DNA of 8,555 nt from positions 1 through 8,555 of the forward strand of contig DATAAN010000173.1 of assembly GCA_036260105.1 (NCBI GenBank). Reading direction: 5' to 3'. The stretch comes from JAJCYE01 sp036260105. Lineage in GTDB: Bacteria > Actinomycetota > CADDZG01 > JAHWKV01. The notes under the pieces were generated by a model. That model had not been told where the DNA came from. It saw only the letters and a list, made by a program, of their open reading frames with translations, and did no database searches. This document shows, one piece after another, positions 1-6,390 of this stretch (positions within the stretch are counted from its first letter, which is position 1; each line of letters starts with the position of its first letter). A program made the position numbers and the translations under genes.

Positions 1-168
1 GCCGCGGTGGTGAAGCGTATGTTCATGGACCAGACGGAGTCGACGGCCGAGGTGACTCTGCCGACGCCGCTCAGCGCAGCGATAGGGGTTGCAGCCGTCG
101 TGGTGCTTGTGGGCGGTCTGGCGCCGGCCTTCTTCACCGACTTGGCGCAGAACTCGCACTTCTTCTAG
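1..168 (+). CDS. nuoN: NADH-quinone oxidoreductase subunit N, C-terminal end (partial)
   Basis: Only the last 55 codons and a TAG stop are present; the gene begins left of the window. The visible part reads AAVVKRMFMDQ, then a hydrophilic stretch, then a hydrophobic helix (about residues 26-43 of the fragment: LSAAIGVAAVVVLVGGLAP) and a short polar tail. This fits the last transmembrane helix of the antiporter-like subunits of respiratory complex I. NuoN is favoured because it is usually the last gene of the nuo operon and typically ends with a 'V+RM(F/Y)M' segment, a proline-containing loop and a final helix. NuoM or an Mrp-type antiporter subunit are alternatives that the fragment cannot exclude. 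In complex I the subunit takes part in proton pumping in the cytoplasmic membrane. The next gene to the right is on the opposite strand, so any nuo operon ends here. The stop overlaps the stop of the convergent GNAT gene within a CTAG. Confidence 0.7.
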   Translation, partial: AAVVKRMFMDQTESTAEVTLPTPLSAAIGVAAVVVLVGGLAPAFFTDLAQNSHFF

Positions 169-692
169 CCGAACAAAGGCCTCTTGCGGTAAAGCGCGTA
201 CGGGCGCTGGCCTGGCCGCGCAAGGCCCTGCTCACGATGGAATCCCAGCCGCGCAAACAATTCCTGCGCTGCCCGCTGGTAGTCCGGTACCACCGCGGCC
301 AGGAACTCCGCTCCGTCCTCCATGGCCTGCGCCTCGCACACGTGGACCAGTGCGGCGCCCAGCCCTTTACCCCTGTCCGGCGGGGCCACTGCCAGCAGCT
401 CGACGGAGGCCCAATCCGGAGGGATCGGCGCCCGGGAGCGCCCGGGTGGCCGGTACGCCGCCGAGCCGACCGGTTCGAGCTCCGATCGGACTACGAACAA
501 GGGTCCCTCTCGGGCAGCGGGGCCGACCCCGGTGAGCACCCGCACCAGCTCAGGCCACTCTCGCTGTCCGAGCTCGACGGCGAACTCCCGGAACGCCCAC
601 ACGTTGAGGTGAGCTATCGCTATCCAGTCGTCGGGAGCCGCCCGTTCGACCACTCCCCGGAACTCGACCGGATCGCCTTCCTGAGCTTCCAT
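165..692 (-). CDS. GNAT-family N-acetyltransferase
   Basis: This 175-residue protein has the acetyl-CoA-binding core of the GNAT fold. A strand VELLAVAP (residues 97-104) leads into the pyrophosphate loop RGKGLG (107-112) and the following helix. A second conserved block, AAVVPDYQRAAQELFARLGF (132-151), matches the usual 'N..A...Y.k.GF' end of the fold. The substrate cannot be told from sequence. The frame stays open upstream into glnD, but that extension is antisense-like and not GNAT-like. I chose the ATG at 692 because the fold begins soon after it and it lies just downstream of glnD (26 nt gap). There is no good Shine-Dalgarno sequence; a TACGCT hexamer lies 7 nt before the ATG, so it may have its own leaderless start as well as read-through from glnD. 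Its TAG stop (167-165) overlaps the nuoN stop on the other strand. Confidence 0.85.
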   Translation of the reverse strand: MEAQEGDPVEFRGVVERAAPDDWIAIAHLNVWAFREFAVELGQREWPELVRVLTGVGPAAREGPLFVVRSELEPVGSAAYRPPGRSRAPIPPDWASVELLAVAPPDRGKGLGAALVHVCEAQAMEDGAEFLAAVVPDYQRAAQELFARLGFHREQGLARPGQRPYALYRKRPLFG

Positions 693-705
693 GGCCCTTA
701 GCGTA
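693..705 (-). promoter_or_regulatory. Candidate -10 box (leaderless start) for the GNAT gene
   Basis: On the minus strand TACGCT (705-700) fits the actinobacterial -10 pattern TANNNT and is followed by 7 nt and then the ATG at 692, so transcription would start at or next to the start codon. No clear -35 is visible, and the purine run AAGGG sits too close to the ATG to be a normal ribosome binding site. The identical hexamer occurs at the same relative place before glnD. Inference only. Confidence 0.35.
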
Positions 706-718
706 GCGGCCGGGGGTG

Positions 719-3013
719 TCAGGGCTCGACGCTGTGCAGGATCGCCTTTTCCAGCTCCCCGAGGGTGTACCGGTCGGTGATCTTCCCGCCGTCCCGGCCG
801 CGAAGGTAGAAGGAGTCGACGACCTTGCCGCCCAGCGTCTGGACCTTCGCCGAGCGAATGTCCAGGTCCAGGTCGGCCAGCGCACGCGTGATGCGGTAGA
901 GAACGCCGATCCCGTCCGGGGCATGCACCTCGACGACGGTGGCGTAGTGCGAGGTGGAGTTGTCGAACCGTACGGAGACCTCCACCGGGTTGCGGGTCGT
1001 CGGCTTCGCCCGCCCGTAGGTCCGGGCTCGCTCCGCGAGGCGAGCCTGAACCGCCAGCCCCCCGTCCAGCGCCAGCTCGAGGTCTCTCCTCACACGGTCC
1101 CACGGTGTGACGTCCCTGCGAGGGTCCATCACCCGGAACTGGGAGAGGGCCCGGCCGTCCTCACTGGAGTAGGCGTTGGCCGACAGGACGTCGAGTCCGT
1201 GGAGGGCCAGGACGCCGGCGACCCGGCTGAAGGTGCCGGGACGGTCCCCGGCGTAGACGGTCACCACGCCGTCGCCGGCCTCGATCCGGTTCTCCCCGGA
1301 CCCAAGAATCCTAAGCTGCTCACCGCTGGGGAACGCTTCCCCAACGAACGCATCGGCGGGCGTGCCCTGCATCACCTTGTCGACCCGGTTCACCAGCTCG
1401 GCGACGAGGCTCGCCTTCCATGGGCTCCATGCAGACGGGCCGGTGGCCAGCGAGTCGGCCTCGGTCAGGGCCCACAGGAGGTGGAGCCGCTCCCGTGTTG
1501 CCACCGTCGAGGCGACCGTCTGCAGTGTCCCGGGGTCGTCGAGGTCGCGACGCGTAGCCGCATCGGGGAGCAGCAGGTGGTACCGGACAAGCGCCGCGAA
1601 GGTCTCCACGTCGGACGGCGGAAAGCCCATCCGGGCGGTCATCGTACGGATGAGGTCGGCGCCGGCCTGGCTGTGGTCGCCCGGATAGCCCTTGCCGACG
1701 TCGTGGAGGACCGCGGCCACCACCAGCAGGTCCGGACGGCCAACCCTCGTCCGGAGGGCCGAAGCCCGCGCTGCAGTCTCAAGCAGGTGCCGGTCGACGG
1801 TGAACAGGTGGTATGCGTTGTGCTGTGGGCGCGCCTGGACGGGCTGCCACTCCGGCAGGAGGCGGGTCCATAGTCCCCGCTGATCCAGGGACTCGATGAC
1901 GGCGATGGCCGGCGCCCCGGTGAGCAGCAGGTCGACGAACAGCTTGCGCAACTCGGCAGGCCATGGCTCGGGAACCGGCGCCTGCTGAGAAACCAGCTTC
2001 TCCAGCGAGTTGCGTTCGATGACGGTCTTGCGCCTGGCGGCGGCAAGTGCCGCCTTGAGGGCAAGAAGGGGGGTCGAGGGGGCCGTCGATGCCGCCAGCT
2101 CGACCTCGCCGTCCTTCAGGACCAGCCCCTCGCCCAGCTGCAGGGGCCGTCCGGCGGAGCGGCTGACCCGCCCCCGAAGGTTGGAGCGGATACGGCGCCA
2201 CGCGTCGTCGCTGGTCCAGGAGATCAACCGGGCCGCCTCGGCTACCCGCGTCATCATGGTGTCGGCGTCCCCATCCCCGAGGGCCTGGGCCACCGCCGGC
2301 TGCTCCTGCAGCGCCAGCACGTTGTTCGGCCGGCCGGTCAGCCGCTGCAGCTCCACGCGGGCGTCGAGGACCACCGAGTACGCCCGAGAGATCGCCGTCG
2401 CGTCGTGCTCCAGAAGCACTCGGTGGGACGCCTCGGCCCACCCGAGCGCGTGGACGTCCCTAAGGCCGCCCCGCCCCTCCTTGAGATCCGGTTCCAGGCG
2501 GAAGGCGACCTCGCCGAACCTTGCGTGGCGCTCCTCCGTACGGTCGGCGAGCTGGCTGAGCCAGCGCTTCGACCGCCTCTCCCACTGCGCCCCTGCGGCC
2601 ACAGCGAGCTGAGCGGAGAGGCTTGCGTCCCCGGCGACGTGGCGGGCGCTCAGCAGAGCGGTGGCGGTGTCGAGGTCCTCGTCCGCCAGGCTCAGGACTT
2701 CCTTGACGCTGGCGACGCTCTGGCCGAGCTTCAGGCCCTGGTCCCACACCGGATACCAGATGCGGTCGGCGATGCTGCGGAGGTCTCGTACCCGGTCGTG
2801 CACGAGCAGGACGTCGATGTCGCTCCCGGGGCACAGCTCGGAGCGGCCGTACCCGCCGACGGCCACCAGCGCGAGACCGCGGGTGTCCCCGGAGTCGCAG
2901 GCGTTGTCCAGCAACTCCTCCAGCCACGCGTCCACCAGGTCGCTGTGGGCCCGGCACCAGGCGGCCCCCTTCAGCGACTCGTCGGCGAGCAGCAGCTCCC
3001 TCTGCAGGACCAT
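719..3013 (-). CDS. glnD: Bifunctional PII-protein uridylyl/adenylyltransferase and removing enzyme
   Basis: GlnD senses glutamine and adds or removes a nucleotide on the PII signalling protein, so setting ammonium transport and glutamine synthetase control. In Streptomyces and Corynebacterium the characterised enzyme transfers AMP rather than UMP, which may hold here. All domains are present in its 764 residues. The nucleotidyltransferase has GGYGRSEL (53-60) and SDID (64-67). The GlnD-specific helical segment contains EPDLKEGRGGLRD (174-186). The HD hydrolase has H409, the HD pair 437-438, H447, H479 and D520. There are two C-terminal ACT domains (about 583-650 and 690-760). It is shorter than the roughly 890-residue E. 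coli protein but within the actinobacterial range. The ATG at 3013 gives a family-like N-terminus; there is no Shine-Dalgarno sequence, and a TACGCT box 6 nt upstream suggests a leaderless message. The usual actinobacterial neighbours amtB and glnK are not beside it: htpX is divergent upstream and a GNAT gene follows. Confidence 0.96.
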   Translation of the reverse strand: MVLQRELLLADESLKGAAWCRAHSDLVDAWLEELLDNACDSGDTRGLALVAVGGYGRSELCPGSDIDVLLVHDRVRDLRSIADRIWYPVWDQGLKLGQSVASVKEVLSLADEDLDTATALLSARHVAGDASLSAQLAVAAGAQWERRSKRWLSQLADRTEERHARFGEVAFRLEPDLKEGRGGLRDVHALGWAEASHRVLLEHDATAISRAYSVVLDARVELQRLTGRPNNVLALQEQPAVAQALGDGDADTMMTRVAEAARLISWTSDDAWRRIRSNLRGRVSRSAGRPLQLGEGLVLKDGEVELAASTAPSTPLLALKAALAAARRKTVIERNSLEKLVSQQAPVPEPWPAELRKLFVDLLLTGAPAIAVIESLDQRGLWTRLLPEWQPVQARPQHNAYHLFTVDRHLLETAARASALRTRVGRPDLLVVAAVLHDVGKGYPGDHSQAGADLIRTMTARMGFPPSDVETFAALVRYHLLLPDAATRRDLDDPGTLQTVASTVATRERLHLLWALTEADSLATGPSAWSPWKASLVAELVNRVDKVMQGTPADAFVGEAFPSGEQLRILGSGENRIEAGDGVVTVYAGDRPGTFSRVAGVLALHGLDVLSANAYSSEDGRALSQFRVMDPRRDVTPWDRVRRDLELALDGGLAVQARLAERARTYGRAKPTTRNPVEVSVRFDNSTSHYATVVEVHAPDGIGVLYRITRALADLDLDIRSAKVQTLGGKVVDSFYLRGRDGGKITDRYTLGELEKAILHSVEP

Positions 3014-3025
3014 CGGCGAAGCGTA
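3014..3025 (-). promoter_or_regulatory. Candidate -10 box (leaderless start) for glnD
   Basis: Minus-strand TACGCT (3025-3020) lies exactly 6 nt before the glnD ATG at 3013, which would place the transcription start on the ATG. No ribosome binding site is visible in the same interval, which fits a leaderless message. The -35 region is not recognisable. Confidence 0.4.
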
Positions 3026-3112
3026 GTCCGAGGCCGGGGAGCGCGATACCGATTACAGGTCCTGCCGAGCAGATTTGACACGCTGTTAACGAAAGGGCGA
3101 CCGTCCGGTAAC

Positions 3113-3138
3113 GGAATGCCCGGCGACTTTTCAGCGTT
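3113..3138 (+). promoter_or_regulatory. Candidate SigR/SigH-type (ECF) promoter for htpX
   Basis: GGAAT (3113-3117) and GTT (3136-3138) are separated by exactly 18 nt. GGAAT-N18-GTT is the known consensus of the actinobacterial thiol-oxidative and heat stress sigma factors SigR (Streptomyces) and SigH (mycobacteria). The predicted start point, about 7 nt after GTT (near 3145), falls inside the HAIR-like palindrome and about 57 nt before the htpX start codon. The match and spacing are seen directly; the sigma factor assignment is inference. Confidence 0.55.
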
Positions 3139-3139
3139 T

Positions 3140-3160
3140 TTTAAGTGAGACCCACTCAAG
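3140..3160. promoter_or_regulatory. HAIR-like operator (candidate HspR binding site) upstream of htpX
   Basis: The sequence TTTAAGT-N7-ACTCAAG matches 12 of the 14 fixed positions of the HspR-associated inverted repeat, CTTGAGT-N7-ACTCAAG; the right arm is perfect and the left has 5 of 7. The dyad extends one base inward on each side (AAGTG/CACTC). HspR is the repressor of dnaK, clpB and related heat-shock genes in actinobacteria. The site covers the predicted start of the ECF-type promoter, a usual position for a repressor. No hspR gene is in the window, so the regulator is inferred. Confidence 0.55.
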
Positions 3161-3190
3161 CGTTAAGGCTTCGTCACTACCCTGGACCGA

Positions 3191-3198
3191 GAGGTGAT
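3191..3198 (+). promoter_or_regulatory. Ribosome binding site that sets the htpX start
   Basis: GAGGTGAT is an 8-base perfect match to the anti-Shine-Dalgarno end of 16S rRNA. Measured from GAGG, it lies 8 nt before the GTG at 3203. It overlaps the in-frame ATG at 3197 and GTG at 3194, so those earlier start codons cannot use it. Confidence 0.75.
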
Positions 3199-3202
3199 GA
3201 CA

Positions 3203-4072
3203 GTGAAGAACAACATGAAGACCGTTGTCCTGCTCGGCACCCTCGCCGGGCTGATGGTCTGGCTGGGAAGCGCCATCGGCGGCCGTGGGGGAGCCCTCCT
3301 GGGCCTGACGTTGGCCGCGGTCATGAACTTCGGCGCGTACTGGTTCTCCGACAAGATGGCGTTGCGGATGAGCCGGGCTCGGCCGGTGAGCTTCGCCGAG
3401 GCTCCCGAGCTCTACGAGACGGTCGGCCGGCTCGCCGCACGCGCAGGTTTGCCTATGCCGAGCCTGCACATAATCCCGTCGGAGCAGCCGAACGCCTTCG
3501 CAACCGGCCGCAACCCCGAGCATGCTGCGGTGGCGGTCACCGAGGGCATCCTGCGGCTCCTGAGCCCCTCCGAGCTTGAGGGCGTGCTGGCCCACGAGCT
3601 GGCGCACGTGCGGAACCGTGACATCCTGATCGCATCCGTTGCGGCGACTATCGCCGGCGCCATCTCTTTCCTCGCCACCATGGCCCGATGGGGCGCCATG
3701 TTCGGCGGAGGTGACGACGACGAGAGCCCGGGCGGCCTGGTTGCCGTCCTGATTGCCAGCATCGTCGCTCCGATCGCCGCGATGGTGATGCAGCTGGCCG
3801 TCTCCCGTTCCCGGGAGTTCCAGGCCGACGCACTGGGGGCTGAGATCGCCGGTCGCCCGCACGGCCTGGCAAGCGCCTTGCGGAAGCTCGAGGTGGCTTC
3901 TCAGCGCATCCCGATGGCGGTGAACCCCACGGCGGCTCCGATGTTCATCGTGAACCCGCTCCGGGGCGCATGGGCCACAGGGGCCGCCCGGCTCTTCAGC
4001 ACACATCCGCCGACGGAGGAGCGCATCCGCAGGCTGCAGCAGATGGCCGGACTGGCCGCATACTCGGCTTAA
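3203..4072 (+). CDS. htpX: HtpX-type membrane zinc metalloprotease (M48B), heat-shock quality control
   Basis: HtpX cuts misfolded membrane proteins from the cytoplasmic face of the membrane. This 289-residue protein has the family plan: two N-terminal membrane helices (about 6-24 and 30-48), the zinc site HELAH (131-135) followed by VRNRDIL, two further hydrophobic segments (about 142-160 and 178-200), the third zinc ligand E205 in SREFQAD, and the C-terminal STHPPTEERIRRL (266-278). The length is normal for the family. I start it at GTG 3203 because the near-perfect Shine-Dalgarno GAGGTGAT lies 8 nt before it; starting at 3194 or 3197 would add two or three residues and use codons inside that site. 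The gene is single, divergent from glnD, and ends at a hairpin terminator. The leader holds both a SigR/SigH-like promoter and a HAIR-like operator, which fits stress induction. Confidence 0.95.
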   Translation: MKNNMKTVVLLGTLAGLMVWLGSAIGGRGGALLGLTLAAVMNFGAYWFSDKMALRMSRARPVSFAEAPELYETVGRLAARAGLPMPSLHIIPSEQPNAFATGRNPEHAAVAVTEGILRLLSPSELEGVLAHELAHVRNRDILIASVAATIAGAISFLATMARWGAMFGGGDDDESPGGLVAVLIASIVAPIAAMVMQLAVSRSREFQADALGAEIAGRPHGLASALRKLEVASQRIPMAVNPTAAPMFIVNPLRGAWATGAARLFSTHPPTEERIRRLQQMAGLAAYSA

Positions 4073-4088
4073 CCGACTGACTCGATGA

Positions 4089-4117
4089 GGTCCCCGGGCG
4101 TGCCCGGGGCCCTCTTT
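4089..4117 (+). terminator. Hairpin terminator after htpX
   Basis: CCCCGGG (4092-4098) and CCCGGGG (4103-4109) form a perfect 7-bp stem with loop CGTG, extendable by two G-C pairs past one mismatch. It is followed by CTCTTTG, a short T-rich stretch. It begins about 17 nt after the htpX stop. The T tract is weak, as is common in GC-rich genomes. Confidence 0.65.
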
Positions 4118-4159
4118 GCTGTTCGGGGCCGGGCGGTCTTGCCCCAACGCACTCCTGGC

Positions 4160-4190
4160 TTGACTTCGGCCATCTCATTCGCGGTAGGGT
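4160..4190 (+). promoter_or_regulatory. Candidate vegetative promoter for the M23 peptidase gene
   Basis: TTGACT (4160-4165) resembles a -35 box and TAGGGT (4185-4190) an actinobacterial -10 box. The spacer is 19 nt, somewhat long (18 if the -35 is read one base later). The start would be near 4197, giving a leader of about 60 nt that ends in the GGGGAGG ribosome binding site. It lies beyond the htpX terminator, so the gene is probably transcribed alone. Confidence 0.45.
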
Positions 4191-4246
4191 TCCATTGCCT
4201 TTTTCGACCGTCCAGGATCCGTGCGACGGCAGCCTTAATGCAGTTT

Positions 4247-4253
4247 GGGGAGG
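4247..4253 (+). promoter_or_regulatory. Ribosome binding site that sets the M23 peptidase start
   Basis: GGGGAGG ends 5 nt before the GTG at 4259. It lies downstream of the in-frame ATG at 4238, so it cannot serve that codon, and it makes GTG 4259 the probable start. Confidence 0.75.
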
Positions 4254-4258
4254 ACCGC

Positions 4259-5425
4259 GTGAGGCGAGCAGTGAGGTTGGCGGTGTGTTTCGCCTTGTCT
4301 TTGTCGCTGCTGACCGTCACTGCGGCGCCGGCAAGCGCCCAGCTCGACGGCCTGCTGAACCTGTTGTTCCCGACGCCTGCGGCACCTCCACCGCCGGCCG
4401 AGCAAGCGCCTCCTCCGCCCCCCGCAGCTCCCGCGCCGGGTCCCGCTCCCGTACAGGCGCCGGCGGCCGCCGCCAAGCCGGCCGACCCCCGCACTCAGCC
4501 CTTCCCGATCTCGGTTCCCCAGATACGAAGGTCTCCGGCCCGGAACACCAACCTGCTCTTCGAGCGGCTGCAGCCGGTGGTCGGCCGGGGAATCTCCATC
4601 GAGCAGGCGCTGCTGGCCGTCGCTTCACCGTTTCCCGTCGCCGGCAAGGCCAACTTCAGCCACGACTGGGGCTTCCCCCGCTACACCCCGAGCCCGCACC
4701 TTCACGAGGGCACCGACGTCTTTGCCGCCTTCGGCACACCGATAGTCACTTCGGAGGCCGGCAGGGTGATCCAGAAGGGGACGCTGGGTGCGGGCGGTAT
4801 CTCGGTCTGGGTGCGAGGTGACAGCGGGATGGCGTACTACTACGCCCACCTCCAGAGCTGGGCCAGCGGCCTTGCCGTCGGACAGCGGGTGGAGAAGGGC
4901 CAGGTTATCGGCTTCGTCGGGGACACCGGAAACGCCGAGGGCGGGTCTCCGCACCTTCACTTCGAGATGCACCCGGGCGGGGGGCCCGGTTCGCCGGCTC
5001 GTGATCCCAAGCCGTTCCTGGACGACGCCCTCCGTCGAGCGGAGGAGCAGGCGGCCGCCTTCGTGTCAGGCAACTTCGGAGGCGTTCCGAACACCGCCGG
5101 ACGGCCGTTCTGGCCGGGCTTTGCCATCACCAAGGAGGTCGACAAGCTGCTGCAGGGAACGGCGATATCGTCGCCGGAGGACGTCATGTGGTTCTCCATG
5201 CTGGACCCGACGCTGGGCGTTCTGGGGCTCGCCCGCCAGAGTGCTGCCACCGGTCAGACCACGCAGGTGCAGTTGACCGAGGAGCAGAAAGTCGAGGAGC
5301 AAAGGCGGGCGGATGTGCGTAGAGCTGTGGACGCCCGGACGGAAAAGATAAGCCACTTCCTGTCCGGGTCCGTATCGGGAAGTGCGGTGGTCGTCGGGCC
5401 GGTCAAGCAGGCCCTGATCCACTAA
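4259..5425 (+). CDS. Secreted M23 (LytM/lysostaphin-type) peptidase
   Basis: A 388-residue exported protein of the family that cleaves peptide cross-links in the cell wall or activates other wall hydrolases. Residues 1-27 are a signal peptide: RR near the start, a hydrophobic core, and ASA before Q28. A proline/alanine-rich low-complexity linker follows (about 38-75). The M23 domain covers about 122-250: zinc ligands H149 and D153 in HEGTD, H197 in YYAHLQS, and H232/H234 in PHLHFE. All expected catalytic residues are present, so it is probably active rather than a degenerate LytM factor. About 125 residues follow (262-388) that I cannot assign; they include an acidic/basic helical stretch near 340-365. 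GTG 4259 is chosen from its ribosome binding site and because it begins a clean signal peptide; the frame is open back to 4085 but that extension is not protein-like. It converges with the HIT gene 12 nt away. Confidence 0.92.
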   Translation: MRRAVRLAVCFALSLSLLTVTAAPASAQLDGLLNLLFPTPAAPPPPAEQAPPPPPAAPAPGPAPVQAPAAAAKPADPRTQPFPISVPQIRRSPARNTNLLFERLQPVVGRGISIEQALLAVASPFPVAGKANFSHDWGFPRYTPSPHLHEGTDVFAAFGTPIVTSEAGRVIQKGTLGAGGISVWVRGDSGMAYYYAHLQSWASGLAVGQRVEKGQVIGFVGDTGNAEGGSPHLHFEMHPGGGPGSPARDPKPFLDDALRRAEEQAAAFVSGNFGGVPNTAGRPFWPGFAITKEVDKLLQGTAISSPEDVMWFSMLDPTLGVLGLARQSAATGQTTQVQLTEEQKVEEQRRADVRRAVDARTEKISHFLSGSVSGSAVVVGPVKQALIH

Positions 5426-5437
5426 CGGGCCGCAGGC

Positions 5438-5857
5438 CTAACCCAGCCGCTCCTCTACCCTCCCTGCGATCCCCCTGAGCTCGTCGGGGTCTGCCTTGGT
5501 CGACGTCCCGGGGCTGACCAGCGAGTCGTCCGGCCATCTCGGGATCAGGTGAAGATGGAAGTGGTCCACCGTCTGCCATGCTGCCCGGCCGTTTGACTGC
5601 AGCAGGTTCAACCCCTCGGCCCCGACCGCGTCCCTCAGCGCGGGAGCGATGCGGTGGGCCGCCCTGATGACGGCGGCTGCGTCGTCAGGATCGATGTCGA
5701 AGATGGTAGCGGCGTGGGTGCGCGGGATGACCAGCGAGTGTCCCCGCGCCCACGGGAAGATGTCGAGGATCGCCACCACGTCGTCGTCCTGGTAGATGCG
5801 GGAGGAGGGCGCCTCCCCGGCGACGATCTTGCAGAAGATGCAGTTCTCGTCCGCCAC
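5438..5857 (-). CDS. HIT-family (histidine triad) nucleotide-binding protein
   Basis: This 139-residue cytoplasmic protein has the triad HFHLHLIPR (H99, H101, H103), in which the histidines bind and hydrolyse nucleotide alpha-phosphates. It also has the N-terminal CIFC (C6, C9), a half zinc site of the HINT branch. HINT proteins hydrolyse purine nucleoside phosphoramidates and related compounds such as aminoacyl-AMP; the substrate here is not determined. Length is typical. The start is GTG at 5857, giving MADENCIFCKI, which matches family N-termini. It begins 5 nt after the yajQ stop with only a weak AGG upstream, so translation is probably coupled to yajQ in a two-gene operon. Its end faces the M23 gene with a 12-nt gap and no convincing terminator. 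Confidence 0.94.
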   Translation of the reverse strand: MADENCIFCKIVAGEAPSSRIYQDDDVVAILDIFPWARGHSLVIPRTHAATIFDIDPDDAAAVIRAAHRIAPALRDAVGAEGLNLLQSNGRAAWQTVDHFHLHLIPRWPDDSLVSPGTSTKADPDELRGIAGRVEERLG

Positions 5858-5862
5858 GGCGC

Positions 5863-6351
5863 CTACCGGTAGTTGGTGAACTGAAGGGGGATACCGAAAT
5901 CCTCCTCCTTCAGCGCCTTGATGACGGCCTGGAGATCGTCCCGGGACTTCGAAGACACCCTCAGCTGATCACCCTGGATCTGGCTCTGCACCTTGTTGCC
6001 CAGGCCCTTGATGAACTTGTTGATCGTCCGCGCCTTCTCGTCCGAGATGCCGTGGACGATGTCGATGGTCTGCTTGAAGTTGGACCCGCCGGCCGGCTCG
6101 ATCTTGCCCGGCGACAGCGCCTTGAGGGAGACGTTCCGCCGCACCATCTTCTCTTTGATCACGTCCACCGCCGCCTGAACCCGGCCTTCGGAGTTGGAGC
6201 GAACCTCGATGTGCTCCGACTCGTGGCGGATCTCCGTGCCGGTGTTCTTGAAGTCGAAGCGCTGGGAGATCTCGCGCCTGGCCTGGTCGAGGGCGTTGAT
6301 CACCTCCTGGTGATCCACCTCGCTCACCACGTCGAACGAAGCCTGCGCCAT
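5863..6351 (-). CDS. yajQ: YajQ-family nucleotide/cyclic-di-GMP-binding protein
   Basis: A 162-residue protein with the YajQ signatures from end to end: SFDVVSEVD (5-13), RFDFKNTGTE (31-40), KFIKGLGNKVQSQIQGDQLRV (112-132) and the C-terminal LQFTNYR. The fold is two tandem ferredoxin-like domains. The Xanthomonas homologue binds cyclic-di-GMP and acts with a transcription factor; in E. coli it is a nucleic-acid/nucleotide-binding protein. Function in actinobacteria is largely open. The ATG at 6351 has GGGAGG (6360-6355 on the minus strand) 3 nt upstream, a slightly close but strong ribosome binding site. It is the first gene of an operon with the HIT gene, and a TAGGAT -10 box lies upstream. 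Length and motifs are normal for the family. Confidence 0.96.
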   Translation of the reverse strand: MAQASFDVVSEVDHQEVINALDQARREISQRFDFKNTGTEIRHESEHIEVRSNSEGRVQAAVDVIKEKMVRRNVSLKALSPGKIEPAGGSNFKQTIDIVHGISDEKARTINKFIKGLGNKVQSQIQGDQLRVSSKSRDDLQAVIKALKEEDFGIPLQFTNYR

Positions 6352-6384
6352 GGTCCTCCCAAATTGTCGGCTCCTTGTTGCTTT

Positions 6385-6390
6385 ATCCTA
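6385..6390 (-). promoter_or_regulatory. Candidate -10 box for the yajQ-HIT operon
   Basis: Minus-strand TAGGAT is a consensus actinobacterial -10 hexamer. It lies 33 nt before the yajQ ATG, giving a leader of about 25 nt that includes the GGGAGG site. A -35 about 17 nt further upstream (AGACCG) is poor. Confidence 0.45.

Noticed and set aside
3075..3080. TTGACA as a -35 box for htpX
   Set aside because: No -10-like hexamer occurs 16-19 nt downstream (CGACCG at 17), and it is over 120 nt from the start codon.
716..3148. Long plus-strand open frames opposite glnD (for example 716-1873 and 2405-3148)
   Set aside because: They are antisense shadows caused by high GC at third positions. glnD has complete domain motifs on the other strand, and these frames show no recognisable protein pattern.
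3178..3183. TACCCT as a housekeeping -10 box for htpX
   Set aside because: It would start transcription almost on top of the ribosome binding site and has no recognisable -35. It may still be a secondary start, but the GGAAT-N18-GTT box is the better candidate.
3131..4147. Minus-strand open frame of 338 codons opposite htpX
   Set aside because: It is antisense to a clear HtpX protease, is low-complexity and rich in H, R, G and Q, and would cover the htpX promoter and terminator.
4085..4258. Start of the M23 gene at ATG 4085 or ATG 4238
   Set aside because: 4085 lies inside the htpX terminator region and gives a non-signal-like N-terminus. 4238 has no ribosome binding site. GTG 4259 has GGGGAGG 5 nt upstream and begins a clean signal peptide.
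5426..5437. GGCC-GCA-GGCC as a bidirectional terminator between the M23 and HIT genes
   Set aside because: The stem is only 4 bp with a 3-nt loop and no T tract, so it is not convincing.
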